From Flavobacterium sp. W4I14 (GTDB lineage Bacteria; Bacteroidota; Bacteroidia; Sphingobacteriales; Sphingobacteriaceae), in NCBI GenBank assembly GCA_030817875.1, contig JAUSZU010000001.1, forward strand, positions 1,860,001-1,924,000: 64,000 bases of DNA, read 5' to 3'. A program made the translations under genes and the position numbers. Below the pieces are notes generated by a model that did not search any database, was not told where the DNA came from, and worked only from the letters and a program-made list of their open reading frames with translations. Shown here piece by piece: positions 33,542-44,400 of this stretch. Positions within the stretch are counted from its first letter, which is position 1. Every line of letters begins with the position of its first letter.

Positions 33542-34557
33542 ATTGTATCGAATTGGTAAATAATTTTTTGTTGGTAAACATCACCTTTCTTTAATGCCAC
33601 TTCTGGTGCAATTTCCTGATTTGGAGCATCAGGATAATGTTGACATTCCAGGCATACGCCGTTAAATTCGGCATAGGGCCTGCCATGATGGCCAAGAGCG
33701 GTGGTATCCAAAAAATCGCCTGTATAAAGCAGTACTCCGGGGCTATCTGTAAATACCTGTAAGCGACGGCCCGAGGTGGGATGTAAAAGCTCAGCAGCCA
33801 AAACAAGCTCCGCTGATGTCTTTTTCTTCAACAGATAATAGTTGTTTAACCCTTTGTTTTGACCAATCACATCTGTCAGCTGCTGTCCCTTAAATGTGTT
33901 GGTTAAGGTTGGTATAATTTTTCCGGTAGGGAGATAATCTTTGTCCATTTCCAACATTTCTTCTGATGGGATGCTTAAACAATGGTCAAAAATATCTGTA
34001 TGTTTGCCGCTCAAATTAAAATACGCATGATTGGTAAAACTGACGATCGTTTTTTGGTTAGAACGGGCCTGATAGCTGATTAAAACTTCATTGTCATCGG
34101 TCAGTTCATACGTTACCGAGCAATGCATATCACCTGGAAAACCGCCTTCACCTTCGTGGCTGTACAGGGTAAAAACCACCTTATTGTCTTCTGTATGGTA
34201 ATTAAATACCTTATTGCTAAAACCAAAAGCGCCACTGTGGTTGGTGTGCAGTCCATCGTTGGTGTGCAAATGAAAGGTTTTGCCATCGAGCATAAATTTT
34301 CCATTTGCAATTCGGTTTGCAAAGCGGCCAATGGTTGCTCCCAGGTAATTATGATCATCAAAATAATCTTCCAGCCGGGTAAAACCCAGCACAACATCCG
34401 CAAGCAGCCCATTTTTATCGGGAACCATTACTGACACCAATGTGGCGCCATAGTTGGTTAACGAAATAGATGCGCCATGCCTGTTGGTTATTTTAATGAG
34501 CTTAACTTCATCTACCGGATTGCTTAAACTGTCTTCTTTTGTATTGGTAATGTCCAT
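33538..34557 (-). CDS. galM: Aldose 1-epimerase (mutarotase)
   Basis: A 339-residue galactose mutarotase. Catalytic His in SFTNHAYFNLSG (about 170-181) and Glu in GVCLECQHYPDAPN (about 304-317); RFANRIANGKF and LHTNHSGAFGF give the other sugar contacts. No signal peptide, so it is cytosolic. It interconverts alpha- and beta-galactose or glucose after uptake by the symporter. It overlaps GH97 by 4 bp and follows GH95 by 39 bp. The GH95 gene before it shows that the operon mixes exported and cytosolic steps. Confidence 0.94.
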   Translation of the reverse strand: MDITNTKEDSLSNPVDEVKLIKITNRHGASISLTNYGATLVSVMVPDKNGLLADVVLGFTRLEDYFDDHNYLGATIGRFANRIANGKFMLDGKTFHLHTNDGLHTNHSGAFGFSNKVFNYHTEDNKVVFTLYSHEGEGGFPGDMHCSVTYELTDDNEVLISYQARSNQKTIVSFTNHAYFNLSGKHTDIFDHCLSIPSEEMLEMDKDYLPTGKIIPTLTNTFKGQQLTDVIGQNKGLNNYYLLKKKTSAELVLAAELLHPTSGRRLQVFTDSPGVLLYTGDFLDTTALGHHGRPYAEFNGVCLECQHYPDAPNQEIAPEVALKKGDVYQQKIIYQFDTI

Positions 34558-34596
34558 TATGTATTTTTGGTAGATAAGAAAAATAAGATCAACACT

Positions 34597-36936
34597 TTAG
34601 ACTGCCTTTCTTAAAGAAACTGTATTGATCATTTTCCCATTCACTTTAACTTTTATATGGTGTGCAGTAGGTGAAAATATCTGGTAAGCGGTAATTACAC
34701 CGTTCTTCCAGCTAATGTTCACCGTATAGTTTCCCCTGGCTTTTAAACCCTTAACGCTTCCGTGTTTTTTCCAGGCATCGGGTAGAGCAGGCAATAAACT
34801 GATGTAGCCTTCGTGGCTCTGGATCAGCATTTCTGCAATACCTGCGGTAGCGCCAAAGTTCCCGTCGATCTGAAAAGGAGGGCCTGCAGAGAGCAGATTA
34901 TCGTACACACCACCACCTGCTCCATAATTGATATCGGTGCGCTGGGTAGGTTTTAACAGTTCCCTAAAAAGTTTAAAAGCCCTGTTTCCATCCCTCAAGC
35001 GTGCCCAGAACAACAGTTTATAAGCAATTGACCAACTTGGCCCGTCGTCTCCCCGTACGTTCAAAGTCTTTTTTGATGCTTCTGCCAAATCGGGCGTAGC
35101 ATCAACGGTAATCAATGAAGCCGGGTAAACCCCATACAAATGCGAAATATGGCGGTGCTGGGGATCGGTTTCTTTATAATCCTCGATCCACTCCATAATC
35201 CGTCCGTCTTTGGAAATTCTGCCAGCAGGCGGAAGCTGATTTAGTTTCTGTTGAAGTGATTTTTGCAGCTCTTCATCCTTACCCAACTTTTTGGCGGCAT
35301 GGATTACATTAGTAAAAAGCTCACGCACGATCTGGTTATCGATGGTTGGGCCCATGGTTACATTGGCAGTTTTTCCATTTGGCATGTAAAAGCTATTTTC
35401 AGGCGAAACCGAAGGGGCAGTCACCATCCAGCCTGTTTTTGGATCAGCAATCAGCACACTACTGTAAAACTGCGCCGAACCTTTAATAACGGGGTATATT
35501 TTTTTGAGGTAGTTTACATCTTTGCTAAAGGCATAATGGTCCCAAAGATTGTTGCAAAGCCAGCCTGAGCCTGCATTAGCAACACCCCATGAAGCGCTTT
35601 CGCCAGGTTCTGTAAATCCCCAGACATTGGTAATCACGTGGGCAATCCAACCATCTGCATTATAATAGGCCTTTGCAGTTTTTTGTCCACTGGGCACCAT
35701 ATTGCCTACCAGATCGGCTAACGGAAGATTAAGTTCGGAGAGATTTACCACTTCCAGCGGCCAGTGGTTCATCTGCACATTCACATCCAAATGATAGTCA
35801 CCGTTCCATGGGGTCTGGATCTGGTTGGCCCAAAGTCCCTGCAGATTTGGAGGCAAAAGCCCAACCCGTGTACTCGAAATGCTAAGGTACCTGCCATATT
35901 GAAAAAACAAAGCTGGCAACTGTAAATCGGATTCAGGGTTTTTGTAATACAGCGCTAAACGTTTATCAGTGCTGAGCTGACTGTTCTTGCCAGCTCCAAG
36001 GTCAATATCCAACCTGTTGAATAATTTTTGAAAAGCCTGCCGGTGTTTTAACTTTCCTGCGGCATAATCCTGTTTGATCGCTTTATCAAGCAGCAGTGTC
36101 GCATTCTGCCTGAATTCATCATCTTTATAACTGGTTTTACTGGAAAGATAAATAGTAAGCACATTGGCTTTTGTCACCACAAGCGAATTGCCATCTTTAC
36201 TGATTTTTCCTCCGGAAATTACAGGCTCCAATAAGCTGAGGTATTGCATACCTTTTCCATCTATACCGTTGTCCAGTTGGCCGGAAAGTTCAATGCGTTT
36301 TGCTTTAACTTCACTCTCACCACGTTCAGGCCGGCTAAGCGATATTTTACAGCTAATCTGTCCAGGCTGATCGGCAGTGATCCTGATGACAGCCACATCA
36401 CCACTGAAACTGGTAAAATATTCTCTTTTGAAATGCACATTATTCAGCGTATAATCAGTTGTAGCAATGGCATTATTAAGCACAAGCTCCCTTTTATATG
36501 TAGTAGGCATTTTTTCCTTTCCCTCATGCTGGTATTGGATACTCAGGTTCCCCAACATCTGAAAGCAGCCCCAGTTGGTACCACCAGATCCTTTTCCGGT
36601 ACATACAAAGTTTTGATTGACCAGATTTTGAGCCTCATCGTTTTTACCTTCCAGGATCAGTCTTCTGATTTCAGGCAGGCTTTTATTAGCCTCATAGTTG
36701 TTTGCATCCTGTGGAGCGCCAGACCAAAGGGTAATATCATTCAGCACAATCTGCTCATTGTTTATTCCACCATCGGGCATCATGCCCAAACGGCCATTGC
36801 CCAGGGGCAGCGTTTCTTCCCACCGGCCTGCAGGTTTATCGTACCAGAGTTTAAAAGGTCTTATTTGAGCAAAACTTTGGGACAGGCCAAAAAGTAAAAT
36901 AAGCGTGGTGTAGATCAATCTTTTCATCTGAAGCAA
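34597..36936 (-). CDS. GH95 glycosidase (alpha-L-fucosidase or alpha-L-galactosidase)
   Basis: A 779-residue inverting glycosidase with a signal peptide (LLFGLSQSFA). The N-terminal domain shows WYDKPAGRWEETLPLGNGRLGMM and NDITLWSG; the (alpha/alpha)6 barrel shows LPPNLQGLWANQIQTPWNGDYHLDVNVQMNHWP. The general acid is Glu513 in SPENSF. Aligned by eye to AfcA, Asn423 is kept (Asn386), but the Asn421 position is Asp384, which could alter substrate use. GH95 members cleave terminal L-fucose or L-galactose. It lies between a stable intergenic hairpin and galM. Confidence 0.88.
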   Translation of the reverse strand: MLQMKRLIYTTLILLFGLSQSFAQIRPFKLWYDKPAGRWEETLPLGNGRLGMMPDGGINNEQIVLNDITLWSGAPQDANNYEANKSLPEIRRLILEGKNDEAQNLVNQNFVCTGKGSGGTNWGCFQMLGNLSIQYQHEGKEKMPTTYKRELVLNNAIATTDYTLNNVHFKREYFTSFSGDVAVIRITADQPGQISCKISLSRPERGESEVKAKRIELSGQLDNGIDGKGMQYLSLLEPVISGGKISKDGNSLVVTKANVLTIYLSSKTSYKDDEFRQNATLLLDKAIKQDYAAGKLKHRQAFQKLFNRLDIDLGAGKNSQLSTDKRLALYYKNPESDLQLPALFFQYGRYLSISSTRVGLLPPNLQGLWANQIQTPWNGDYHLDVNVQMNHWPLEVVNLSELNLPLADLVGNMVPSGQKTAKAYYNADGWIAHVITNVWGFTEPGESASWGVANAGSGWLCNNLWDHYAFSKDVNYLKKIYPVIKGSAQFYSSVLIADPKTGWMVTAPSVSPENSFYMPNGKTANVTMGPTIDNQIVRELFTNVIHAAKKLGKDEELQKSLQQKLNQLPPAGRISKDGRIMEWIEDYKETDPQHRHISHLYGVYPASLITVDATPDLAEASKKTLNVRGDDGPSWSIAYKLLFWARLRDGNRAFKLFRELLKPTQRTDINYGAGGGVYDNLLSAGPPFQIDGNFGATAGIAEMLIQSHEGYISLLPALPDAWKKHGSVKGLKARGNYTVNISWKNGVITAYQIFSPTAHHIKVKVNGKMINTVSLRKAV

Positions 36937-36963
36937 ATAGGAAAATGTGGATCGGATTTTTAA

Positions 36964-37000
36964 GCTACGCCACCTTATCCATCGTTAAAGGTGGCGTAGC
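36964..37000 (-). other. Intra-operon hairpin between lipoprotein and GH95 genes
   Basis: Perfect 13-bp arms GCTACGCCACCTT and AAGGTGGCGTAGC with an 11-base loop fill most of the 72-bp gap. No T-run follows on the minus strand, so it is more likely to stabilise or process the upstream transcript (SusC/SusD and lipoproteins) than to terminate it. Confidence 0.6.
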
Positions 37001-37008
37001 AAAATGAA

Positions 37009-38220
37009 TTAGTTACGTTTATAAAAGCTGAGTTCACTGAAATGCAGGTAGCCCTCACCTCCCCAGGTTTCGAGCACCTTAATTCGGATATACCTGTATT
37101 TAGGAATCGCCGTAGGGAAAACAAATTTCTCACCTGCCTGGGCAAATGCTTTGTCCTGATCAGTATTCTGACCTTTGGGCAGCCCTGATGGTTTAAATGA
37201 GGTAAAGGTCTGGAGTTTCGTCCAACTCTCCCAGCTACCGTTCGCATTAGGGCTATTGGTGGCCCAAACTTCGAACACCTTGATATTGCCAACGTTATAC
37301 AAAGCGTTTTCGCGCTGCCAAAGCCTAAAGTTATCCAGCTGTACCTGTTCACCTATATCCAAGCTAAACCATTGCGGCATGCCCGATCCCCCGGTATGGA
37401 AACCTTGATCCTGCCCTTTGATATTATCCCAAACGCGTGGCAATACCCAGCCATATTCTGACTGAACATCGGTTGGGAGGTTTAACTCTTTAAACAGCGA
37501 TTTGTCGCATTCGGTCACTTTGATAATGGTTGGAAAATCAGTAAACTGGGCTGCATTAAAAGCATCAATGGAGCCTGCTTCGGGATAATAAGAAGACCTA
37601 TACTGAATGGTAGTACCGGTTTTATAATTTGGGATCACAATAGAATTGTCATCCGGTAGCAGCTGCCGTTCCTCTACCGTACCCAAAATATTGGTGTACC
37701 GGATGGTAGTAGCCACATTCATGGTATCTCTTTTATTAAAGTTCAGCTTCAGCGAACCATCAGGCTGGAACACGTAGGGTTCTGTAGCATTTACGCCCCT
37801 GTTTAACAATGTGGCAATGTAAGCTGCACCATATACCCTTACATTGTTGATTTCGGTTGCAATGGATTTATTGCCGTCGCTATCGTACGACACCACCGAA
37901 AAAGTGTACACATACTCATCGAGGTTGGGTATGATCACTTTTACCAGATCGCTGGAATTATGCAAAGTAGCCGGCACCTCGAGTGTATTGGCACCGTTAT
38001 TCCAGGTAATGATGTATTTGGTAATACTTGGATCGGGGCTGGGGTTCCATACCAGTTGTGCACGCAGGTTACCTGTATTGTAGCCGGGCTTTGAAATTTT
38101 ACCCGAATATTTGATCTCTTTGTTATCCAGAAAAGCCTTATAATCATCGGCATATTTTTTACAGCCAAAGAAAAGAATGGACAGCAAGCAGATGAAAGTA
38201 ATATTAAATATAGTTTTCAT
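37009..38220 (-). CDS. Surface lipoprotein, DUF4998 and F5/8-type C-like domain
   Basis: A 403-residue lipoprotein with lipobox SILFFGC (Cys20). Residues about 25-230 match DUF4998 (YKAFLDNKEIKYSGKISKPGYNTG, VVSYDSDGNKSIATE). The C-terminal domain (about 255-403) looks like a galactose-binding F5/8-type C fold (WFSLDIGEQVQLDNFRLWQRENALYNVGNIKVFEVWATN, ending YIRIKVLETWGGEGYLHFSELSFYKR). It probably acts as a surface glycan-binding protein next to SusD1. The neighbouring lipoprotein ends in the same kind of domain, pointing to tandem duplication of the binding module. Confidence 0.85.
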   Translation of the reverse strand: MKTIFNITFICLLSILFFGCKKYADDYKAFLDNKEIKYSGKISKPGYNTGNLRAQLVWNPSPDPSITKYIITWNNGANTLEVPATLHNSSDLVKVIIPNLDEYVYTFSVVSYDSDGNKSIATEINNVRVYGAAYIATLLNRGVNATEPYVFQPDGSLKLNFNKRDTMNVATTIRYTNILGTVEERQLLPDDNSIVIPNYKTGTTIQYRSSYYPEAGSIDAFNAAQFTDFPTIIKVTECDKSLFKELNLPTDVQSEYGWVLPRVWDNIKGQDQGFHTGGSGMPQWFSLDIGEQVQLDNFRLWQRENALYNVGNIKVFEVWATNSPNANGSWESWTKLQTFTSFKPSGLPKGQNTDQDKAFAQAGEKFVFPTAIPKYRYIRIKVLETWGGEGYLHFSELSFYKRN

Positions 38221-38248
38221 GATCTATTTCTTAATTAAATACTGGTTA

Positions 38249-39475
38249 TTACAATGGGCTGCCATACAAACTGATTTCCATAGCATTTACATAATCTAAC
38301 CCACCCCAGGTTTGGGTACACTCATATCTGATGTAACGCACTTGCTGTGCTGCCCGTGGCATTCTGAAATTGACGCCCTTGGCTACAAAATCCTTATCGG
38401 CGGCATTGGCCTGGTTGGGCGCTAAACCTGAAGGTGGATTCGGAAAAACAAAATTGCCCAGGTTAATCCAATCGCCCGCTACAGTTCCCTCAGCCGAATT
38501 GCCAGGCAAGGCTACATCAACGGGATTGATTTTATTTGAGCCCCAAAGGGTAAACTTGCGGGTATTCTGGTAGCCATAAAAATCAGACGGCCTCTGCCAG
38601 ATTACAAAACGGCTTATTTTTGCCGATACGCCAAGGCCGAAAGTACCTATGCTTTTAGGCGAACTTAAAGTATGCCATCCCGGATCGCCAAGGTTACCAT
38701 CAAAGAAATAGCGGAATTCCCAACCATACCCGATTGTGGCATCACTTGGTAAACGATAGGTAGCAAATTTGCTCTTATCCAACAGGGTTTCGAATAATGG
38801 TGTAATAGTTTTAATCACCGTATCGGAAGTATTGCCAAAGCGATCTTTAGTGTATACGCCAACTTTGTAAGGCACAGGATTAAGGTTTCTGATGGATACA
38901 TCAATCGTATCCGAGCTTATATATTCGGGCTCCTGCTCATCAAATGTTTTTGTTTTATCGTTAAACACTAAAAGATGAACGGAAAGCGATGCCCTGTTTT
39001 TATTCAGTCCGAAGAAATTGGCTCCGCCAAAGTCGGCTGTGATGTTTAAGTCTGCATTCACGGCAATATAATTAGGGGTTTTAGGGTGCACTTTTACCAC
39101 GACAGGATCAGACATTACATTGGCGCGGCTTACCGCATATAAAGTAACTTCGTAATCTTGTTCCTTTGCAAACCCATCTACCATAACCGTATCAGTATAA
39201 TAGCTCGATTTGGTTTCTCTTACCCGGTTATCGTTAATGGAATAACGTGCCAATACATATAAAAGGTTTTTCGAATTGGGTAAAGTATAGGTAATCCTGG
39301 CTGCACCGTCAATGTTCTCTACTTTGGTATTGCTTACCGGGCCTGGTTTTGTCATATCGTCAGAAATGGCTTCAAAACTGTTTTCTGCTGTTTTACAAGA
39401 AGCAAAAAACATAGTAACCAAGGCGATTGCCAACATCAAAAACACAAGGCTTTTTCTGTAATTATTTTTTTTCAT
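38249..39475 (-). CDS. Surface lipoprotein, DUF4959-DUF5126-DUF5000 type
   Basis: A 408-residue lipoprotein with lipobox VTMFFASC (Cys27). The N-terminal part (PGPVSNTKVENIDGAARITYTLPNSKNLLYVLARY) is DUF4959, the middle (SLSVHLLVFNDKTKTFDEQEPEY, TKDRFGNTSDTV) resembles DUF5126, and the C-terminal part (WHTLSSPKSIGTFGLGVSAKISRFVIWQR, RYIRYECTQTWGGLDYVNAMEISLYG) is DUF5000, related to F5/8-type C folds. Such proteins accompany SusC/SusD as auxiliary glycan binders. It lies 39 bp after susD1. Confidence 0.87.
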   Translation of the reverse strand: MKKNNYRKSLVFLMLAIALVTMFFASCKTAENSFEAISDDMTKPGPVSNTKVENIDGAARITYTLPNSKNLLYVLARYSINDNRVRETKSSYYTDTVMVDGFAKEQDYEVTLYAVSRANVMSDPVVVKVHPKTPNYIAVNADLNITADFGGANFFGLNKNRASLSVHLLVFNDKTKTFDEQEPEYISSDTIDVSIRNLNPVPYKVGVYTKDRFGNTSDTVIKTITPLFETLLDKSKFATYRLPSDATIGYGWEFRYFFDGNLGDPGWHTLSSPKSIGTFGLGVSAKISRFVIWQRPSDFYGYQNTRKFTLWGSNKINPVDVALPGNSAEGTVAGDWINLGNFVFPNPPSGLAPNQANAADKDFVAKGVNFRMPRAAQQVRYIRYECTQTWGGLDYVNAMEISLYGSPL

Positions 39476-39514
39476 AATCTATAATTGAATATTCATCTGC
39501 AAAATTGATTTTAT

Positions 39515-41446
39515 CTACCAGAACGGGTTCTGTACCAAATTTTCGTTGATCACTACTTCCGAATTTCTGATCGGCCAGAAATAGTCCTTTAACCCAAAAA
39601 ACGGTACGGCAACAGTCCTCGGGCGATAATAATTTACCGCACTGCCTTCGTTTACGTTCCAGCCCTGCAGTGGTCTGCTCAATACACCCTGCAACTCTTT
39701 CCAACGGCGTAAATCCCAACCACTCTGTCCTTCAAAACACAATTCTATGCGCCTCTCCTGGTGAATAATCTCACGTCGGCCTTCTTTGGTATCTGGCTTG
39801 GTTGGATTTTTCGAATAGGTTTGCCAAGAGGTGGCAACACCCTGTAAACCAGCCCTGCTGCGTACTTTATCTATCCATGATAGGATATCGGTTTTAGATG
39901 CAGTTCCTTCTTCATTTAATGCCTCTGCATAAAGCAGGTACAGGCCACCAAGACGCACGACCGGCAGATAAAAAGTTTCAAACTCTACACCATTATTCAT
40001 GATAGACAGATAATTAGCCAATTTTTTAGGCCAGTATCCTGTAATGTTGGTTGCAAACTGGCTTTTTGGTCCGGCGATGGCAAATGGTCCTCTTGCCTGC
40101 ACATAAAATGCATCACCTTCATTGCGTTTATCGTTTCCGAACCAGATACCTCCATCAAAACCTAAATCGGCATAAAACCTCGGCTCACGGTTAAAATTCG
40201 CTTTTGCGGTTTCATAACCTAGTTTGATGTACGATTTGTTGGCATCATCACCAAACTGCGGTGTATTGCGGTTGGCATAATCGAAAACGCCAGTATTATC
40301 CTCATTGATTGGCACTCCATTTTTGGTGTAAAACAGTTCGGTAGTAGAAAGCGGCACCGACCAGTTAGAAGGCTGCTCGTTCCCAAACGAAACGGCATCA
40401 GAGGTAAGCTTCGGAAATACATATCCCTGATAATCAAAACTATATTGCGAACCCCAGATCAACTCCGGATTTTGATCACGTTTTTCGGTAATAACCGATT
40501 GAAGTGTTAATACACGTTTTAACTGATCAGACACATTTTCGACTTTCTCGGTTGGTATCTTATTGTACAGAATACCTCCCTGAGATTCAAATTCATCGAT
40601 AGCTACTTTACAGGCTTTTGCGGCAAGGCTCCATTTTTGTGGATCAACAGCTGTAGAAAAAAGATTTTTACCATCTTTATCTTTAAAGTTTGCAAAATCG
40701 GAGTTACCGTTAAACAACGGACTTGCAGCAGTGGTTAGTGCTTCTGCTTTTAAAGCCAAACCCATCGATTTAGTAGTACGGCCGTATTCCAAAAGTGGAT
40801 TTACAACAACCGACGGCAGATCAGGGATAGCCTCGTTAAGCAATTGATCTACATAAGCAAAAGATTCATCAACGGTTGAGCGTTTGACTTTTGTATCTTC
40901 GATGGATCCATCAATAGGACGGTTTTCCTTGATCAATACAATCGGCCCATATAGCCTGATGAGGTAATAATGGTAATAAGCCTTTAAGAATTTAATTTCT
41001 GCAATCCATCTTTTCTTTTCATCATCTTTCAGGTCGAAAGGTTTGTTAATGTTCTCGAGCATAATGTTACACCTTCTCAGTGCAATGTAAATGGGCTGTC
41101 CATCATTGCCACCCGTCCAATAATCGATTGCCGGGTTTGATACATTCTGTACTCCACCTCTAATCAGTTTAAAACCTGGACCCGTAATTTTATTGAAAGG
41201 GTTATCATCAAGATTCGGGTATATAATTTCGGAAGAAGTAACAAACCCTACATTGTTGACCACCTCCCGGTTTAAGTTCTGAAAGGTATTGTAGCAACCG
41301 AAAAGATAATTTTCAGCTTCATTCCTGTTCGAAAAAGCATAATCAAGCGTGCCCACATTATTGGGAACAACATCCAGGTATTTTTTACATGATGTGCCTG
41401 CGATACAAAGCACAAGCAGACAGATTAGTTTATAATAGAATTTCAT
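39515..41446 (-). CDS. SusD/RagB family glycan-binding lipoprotein (SusD1)
   Basis: About 643 residues, longer than the typical 500-600. ATG at 41446 gives the compact leader MKFYYKLICLLVLCIAGTSC with lipid Cys; ATG at 41470, which overlaps the SusC stop, adds eight residues. SusD hallmarks: KKYLDVVPNN, NEAENYLFGCYNTFQNL, WIAEIKFLKAYYHYYLIRLYG, VRLGGLYLLYAEALNEEG and the terminal RRIELCFEGQSGWDLRRWKEL. It caps the SusC1 barrel and delivers oligosaccharides. The extra length is in loops at about 330-470. Confidence 0.94.
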   Translation of the reverse strand: MKFYYKLICLLVLCIAGTSCKKYLDVVPNNVGTLDYAFSNRNEAENYLFGCYNTFQNLNREVVNNVGFVTSSEIIYPNLDDNPFNKITGPGFKLIRGGVQNVSNPAIDYWTGGNDGQPIYIALRRCNIMLENINKPFDLKDDEKKRWIAEIKFLKAYYHYYLIRLYGPIVLIKENRPIDGSIEDTKVKRSTVDESFAYVDQLLNEAIPDLPSVVVNPLLEYGRTTKSMGLALKAEALTTAASPLFNGNSDFANFKDKDGKNLFSTAVDPQKWSLAAKACKVAIDEFESQGGILYNKIPTEKVENVSDQLKRVLTLQSVITEKRDQNPELIWGSQYSFDYQGYVFPKLTSDAVSFGNEQPSNWSVPLSTTELFYTKNGVPINEDNTGVFDYANRNTPQFGDDANKSYIKLGYETAKANFNREPRFYADLGFDGGIWFGNDKRNEGDAFYVQARGPFAIAGPKSQFATNITGYWPKKLANYLSIMNNGVEFETFYLPVVRLGGLYLLYAEALNEEGTASKTDILSWIDKVRSRAGLQGVATSWQTYSKNPTKPDTKEGRREIIHQERRIELCFEGQSGWDLRRWKELQGVLSRPLQGWNVNEGSAVNYYRPRTVAVPFFGLKDYFWPIRNSEVVINENLVQNPFW

Positions 41447-41469
41447 ATCTTTTATTTTTTCTGTTTTCA

Positions 41470-44400
41470 TTACAAATTCACATTTATACCGAAATTGAAT
41501 ACTTTCTGGATCGGATAAGCGAATCCATTGCCACCCAGTTCAGGATCCCACATTTTAAATTTACTCCAGGTAACCAGGTTGAGACCGTTCAGGTAAAGGC
41601 GGCAATTGGAAAGCCTCAGGGTTTTCAAGATACTTTTTGGAAGGGTATAACCGATTTCTACCGATTTTAACCTGATAAAACTTCCATCCCTCAACCACCA
41701 TGAGCTTGCCTGCAGGTTGTTTGCGACAACTGCCGAGCTGGTGCCCAAACGCGGATAGGCAGCAAACAGATCCTGATTTTCTTCTGACCAGTGGCTATCT
41801 GCAAAAGCCTGTAACACCTGTGCCCTACCTTCTACATAGGCTACATTGCGTTCAAGAAAAGGACTTGTTTTTCTGGGATCGATAAAGAACGAAACCCTAT
41901 CCTGCCCCTGGAAGAATGCGGACAGGTCAAATCCCTTATAACCTGTTGAGAAACCAAAGCCATATACAATTTCCGGCGTGCTCGGATAGCCCATAAAGGC
42001 CATATCGAGATCATCTATCCTGCCATCGCTGTTTAAATCGCGGTATTTGATGTCGCCTCCCCTCGGTATAGCACCGGTAATCACGTTACCATAAGCATCA
42101 CTCGTATTGAACTGTTGGGTAGGCGAATTTTTTACCTCTGCATCATCAACAAATAACCGTTCGGCAATGTAGCCATAACCCCTGCTTATCGGTTGACCGA
42201 TAAAATGCCTCCAGGTTTCAGGATAGTTGGGTTCTTCTATATAACCGTATTTGTTGGTTGAATAAGTAAAGTTCCCGCGGATTGAACTCCAGAGGCCATT
42301 GTCAAATGTCTTCTTGTAATCGAGCGATAAGTCTATCCCCTTGGAATCTACCTCACCAAGATTGGTAAGCACATCGGTTTCGAAACCTTCGGTAGCCGGG
42401 ATATTACGTTTGCGCAAAATATCGTAACGGTGGTTTTTATAAAACTCAGCCACGATATTGAAGTTTTTCAACAAAGTAATTTCTCCTGCCAGGTTGGTCT
42501 GCCTTGATGTTTCCCAGGTAATATTGGAGTTCGCATAACTCCTGATGGAAACCCCGTTAAGCTGGTTTCCGTTGTTGATACCGAACTGTGCAAAATTTCC
42601 TCCGTTCAGGTTTACGTCCGAAAGGTAGAAAAAGCGTTGCGAGCCGATAGCATCATTACCGACCAAACCGTGACTGAAGCGTATTTTTAAGCGGTTAACA
42701 ATATCATTCTTAGGCCAGAAAGCTTCATTTGATGGTACCCATGCACCGCCAATGGTTGGGAAAAAGCCATACCGGTGTTCTGCAGAAAAACGTTCCGATC
42801 CGTTAAAGCCGAAGTTGAATTCCACAAAATACCGGTCTTTAAACGAATAGGTTGCCCTGCCTGCCACCCCCATGTTGCGGAAAGGCAGCGAATAGGGCAA
42901 TGTGGTGGTATTGGTCCGTGGGTCTTTCGCACTCGAATACAAGGTCTGCTGTGCGGTACCAATGATGGTTGAGCTTACGGTATGGTTTCCGAATTTCCGG
43001 TTATAATCTATAGCACCCTGAAAATAGAAAAAAGAGTTGGCATTGGGCTCGCTCCTGTTATATACCAGATATTCTGTCGGAACATTATTGGCTACATTGT
43101 TTTTTGGATTGAGCCAGGTCAGCGCATAAGTATTGGCTACTTTATCATAACTGTCTGCACTATAAAAATAAGGCGAGTAGGCTAACTGCGAATCGAAATA
43201 AGAATACCTGTTGGTATTGAATACCGTCCTTAACTTAAGTCCTTCGGTAATGAATTTAAAATCCTGGTTAAGTTCCAGCTGTGCTGACATACGCGATTCT
43301 GAAGAGCTTTTATGCCCTTTTAAAAGCTGTGCGTAAGGGTTTCCGTTGGGATAAAGGATACTGTTGTTTTTTGTTCCGTCAGGACCACCTACGTTTCCAA
43401 ATAAAATATGGTTTGCACCTGCATTTGCTGCATCGGCCGGATAATATGCAGGAAACAACACCGGGCTGGCATGAGAAGCGATGGCATATAAATCTGAAGC
43501 AAATGAACCGTCTAAAGTAATCGGACCGTTATAATCGCTAAAAGTACCCGAAAGCCTTACAATCAGTTCGGTTGTTTTACTCAGGTTGATATTGATATTG
43601 GAACGCAACTGATAGTTCTTAAAATTGACATTGTTCTCATTGTTGTTGCGGATATCCGTTTTTAATATCCCGTTATCAATATTATATGAACCCGAAATAT
43701 AATATTTGGCTACACCGCCACCTCCGCTGATACTTAAATTATTACGCTGGGTGCTGGCCCTGTCCTTAAATAACATATCAATCCAGTTCACCGCGGGATA
43801 TACATAAGGATTACTACCGGGGCTACCGTTTATTGTAGCACGGGTATTGTTTATCTTAGTCTGGTTAAAAGGCAACGGCAAAGATGGATTACGTGTTAAG
43901 GATGCTTCGTTAAAAAGTTCCATATACTGGATCGGATCAACCAGATTTAAGGTCTGGGTAGATTGCGATAAGGAATACTCTGTACGGAAATTAATTTTGG
44001 CCTTACCTTCCCGACCTTCTTTTGTACTGACCAAAATTACCCCGTTGGCACCACGGGCACCATAAAGGGCTGTAGCACTCGCATCTTTTAAGATCGAAAA
44101 ACTGGCAATATCATCAGTCTGTAAACGCGCAAGATCATTAGGTGTTAGCTCAACGTTATCGATCAGGATTAAAGGATCCTGTTTATAACCGAATGTAGTT
44201 ACCCCACGGATAAAGAAAGAGGCGTTATCCTGCCCGGGTTGCCCACTGCGTTGATAGGCAATAATACCCGCTGCCTGCCCGGCAAGTGCCGCGGTAAGGT
44301 TACTGGCAGGTATTTTTAAATCAGCAGGTTTTATGGTGGTTACTGAACCTACAACAGCTTCTTTACGTTGCTTTTGGCCCATTGCGGTAATCACCACCTC

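Noticed and set aside
36244-36897. A 217-codon frame antisense to GH95, and a 154-codon frame at 26803-27267 antisense to the DUF5107 gene.
   Set aside because: Both are mirror frames of well-supported genes, with unnatural composition and no family signal.
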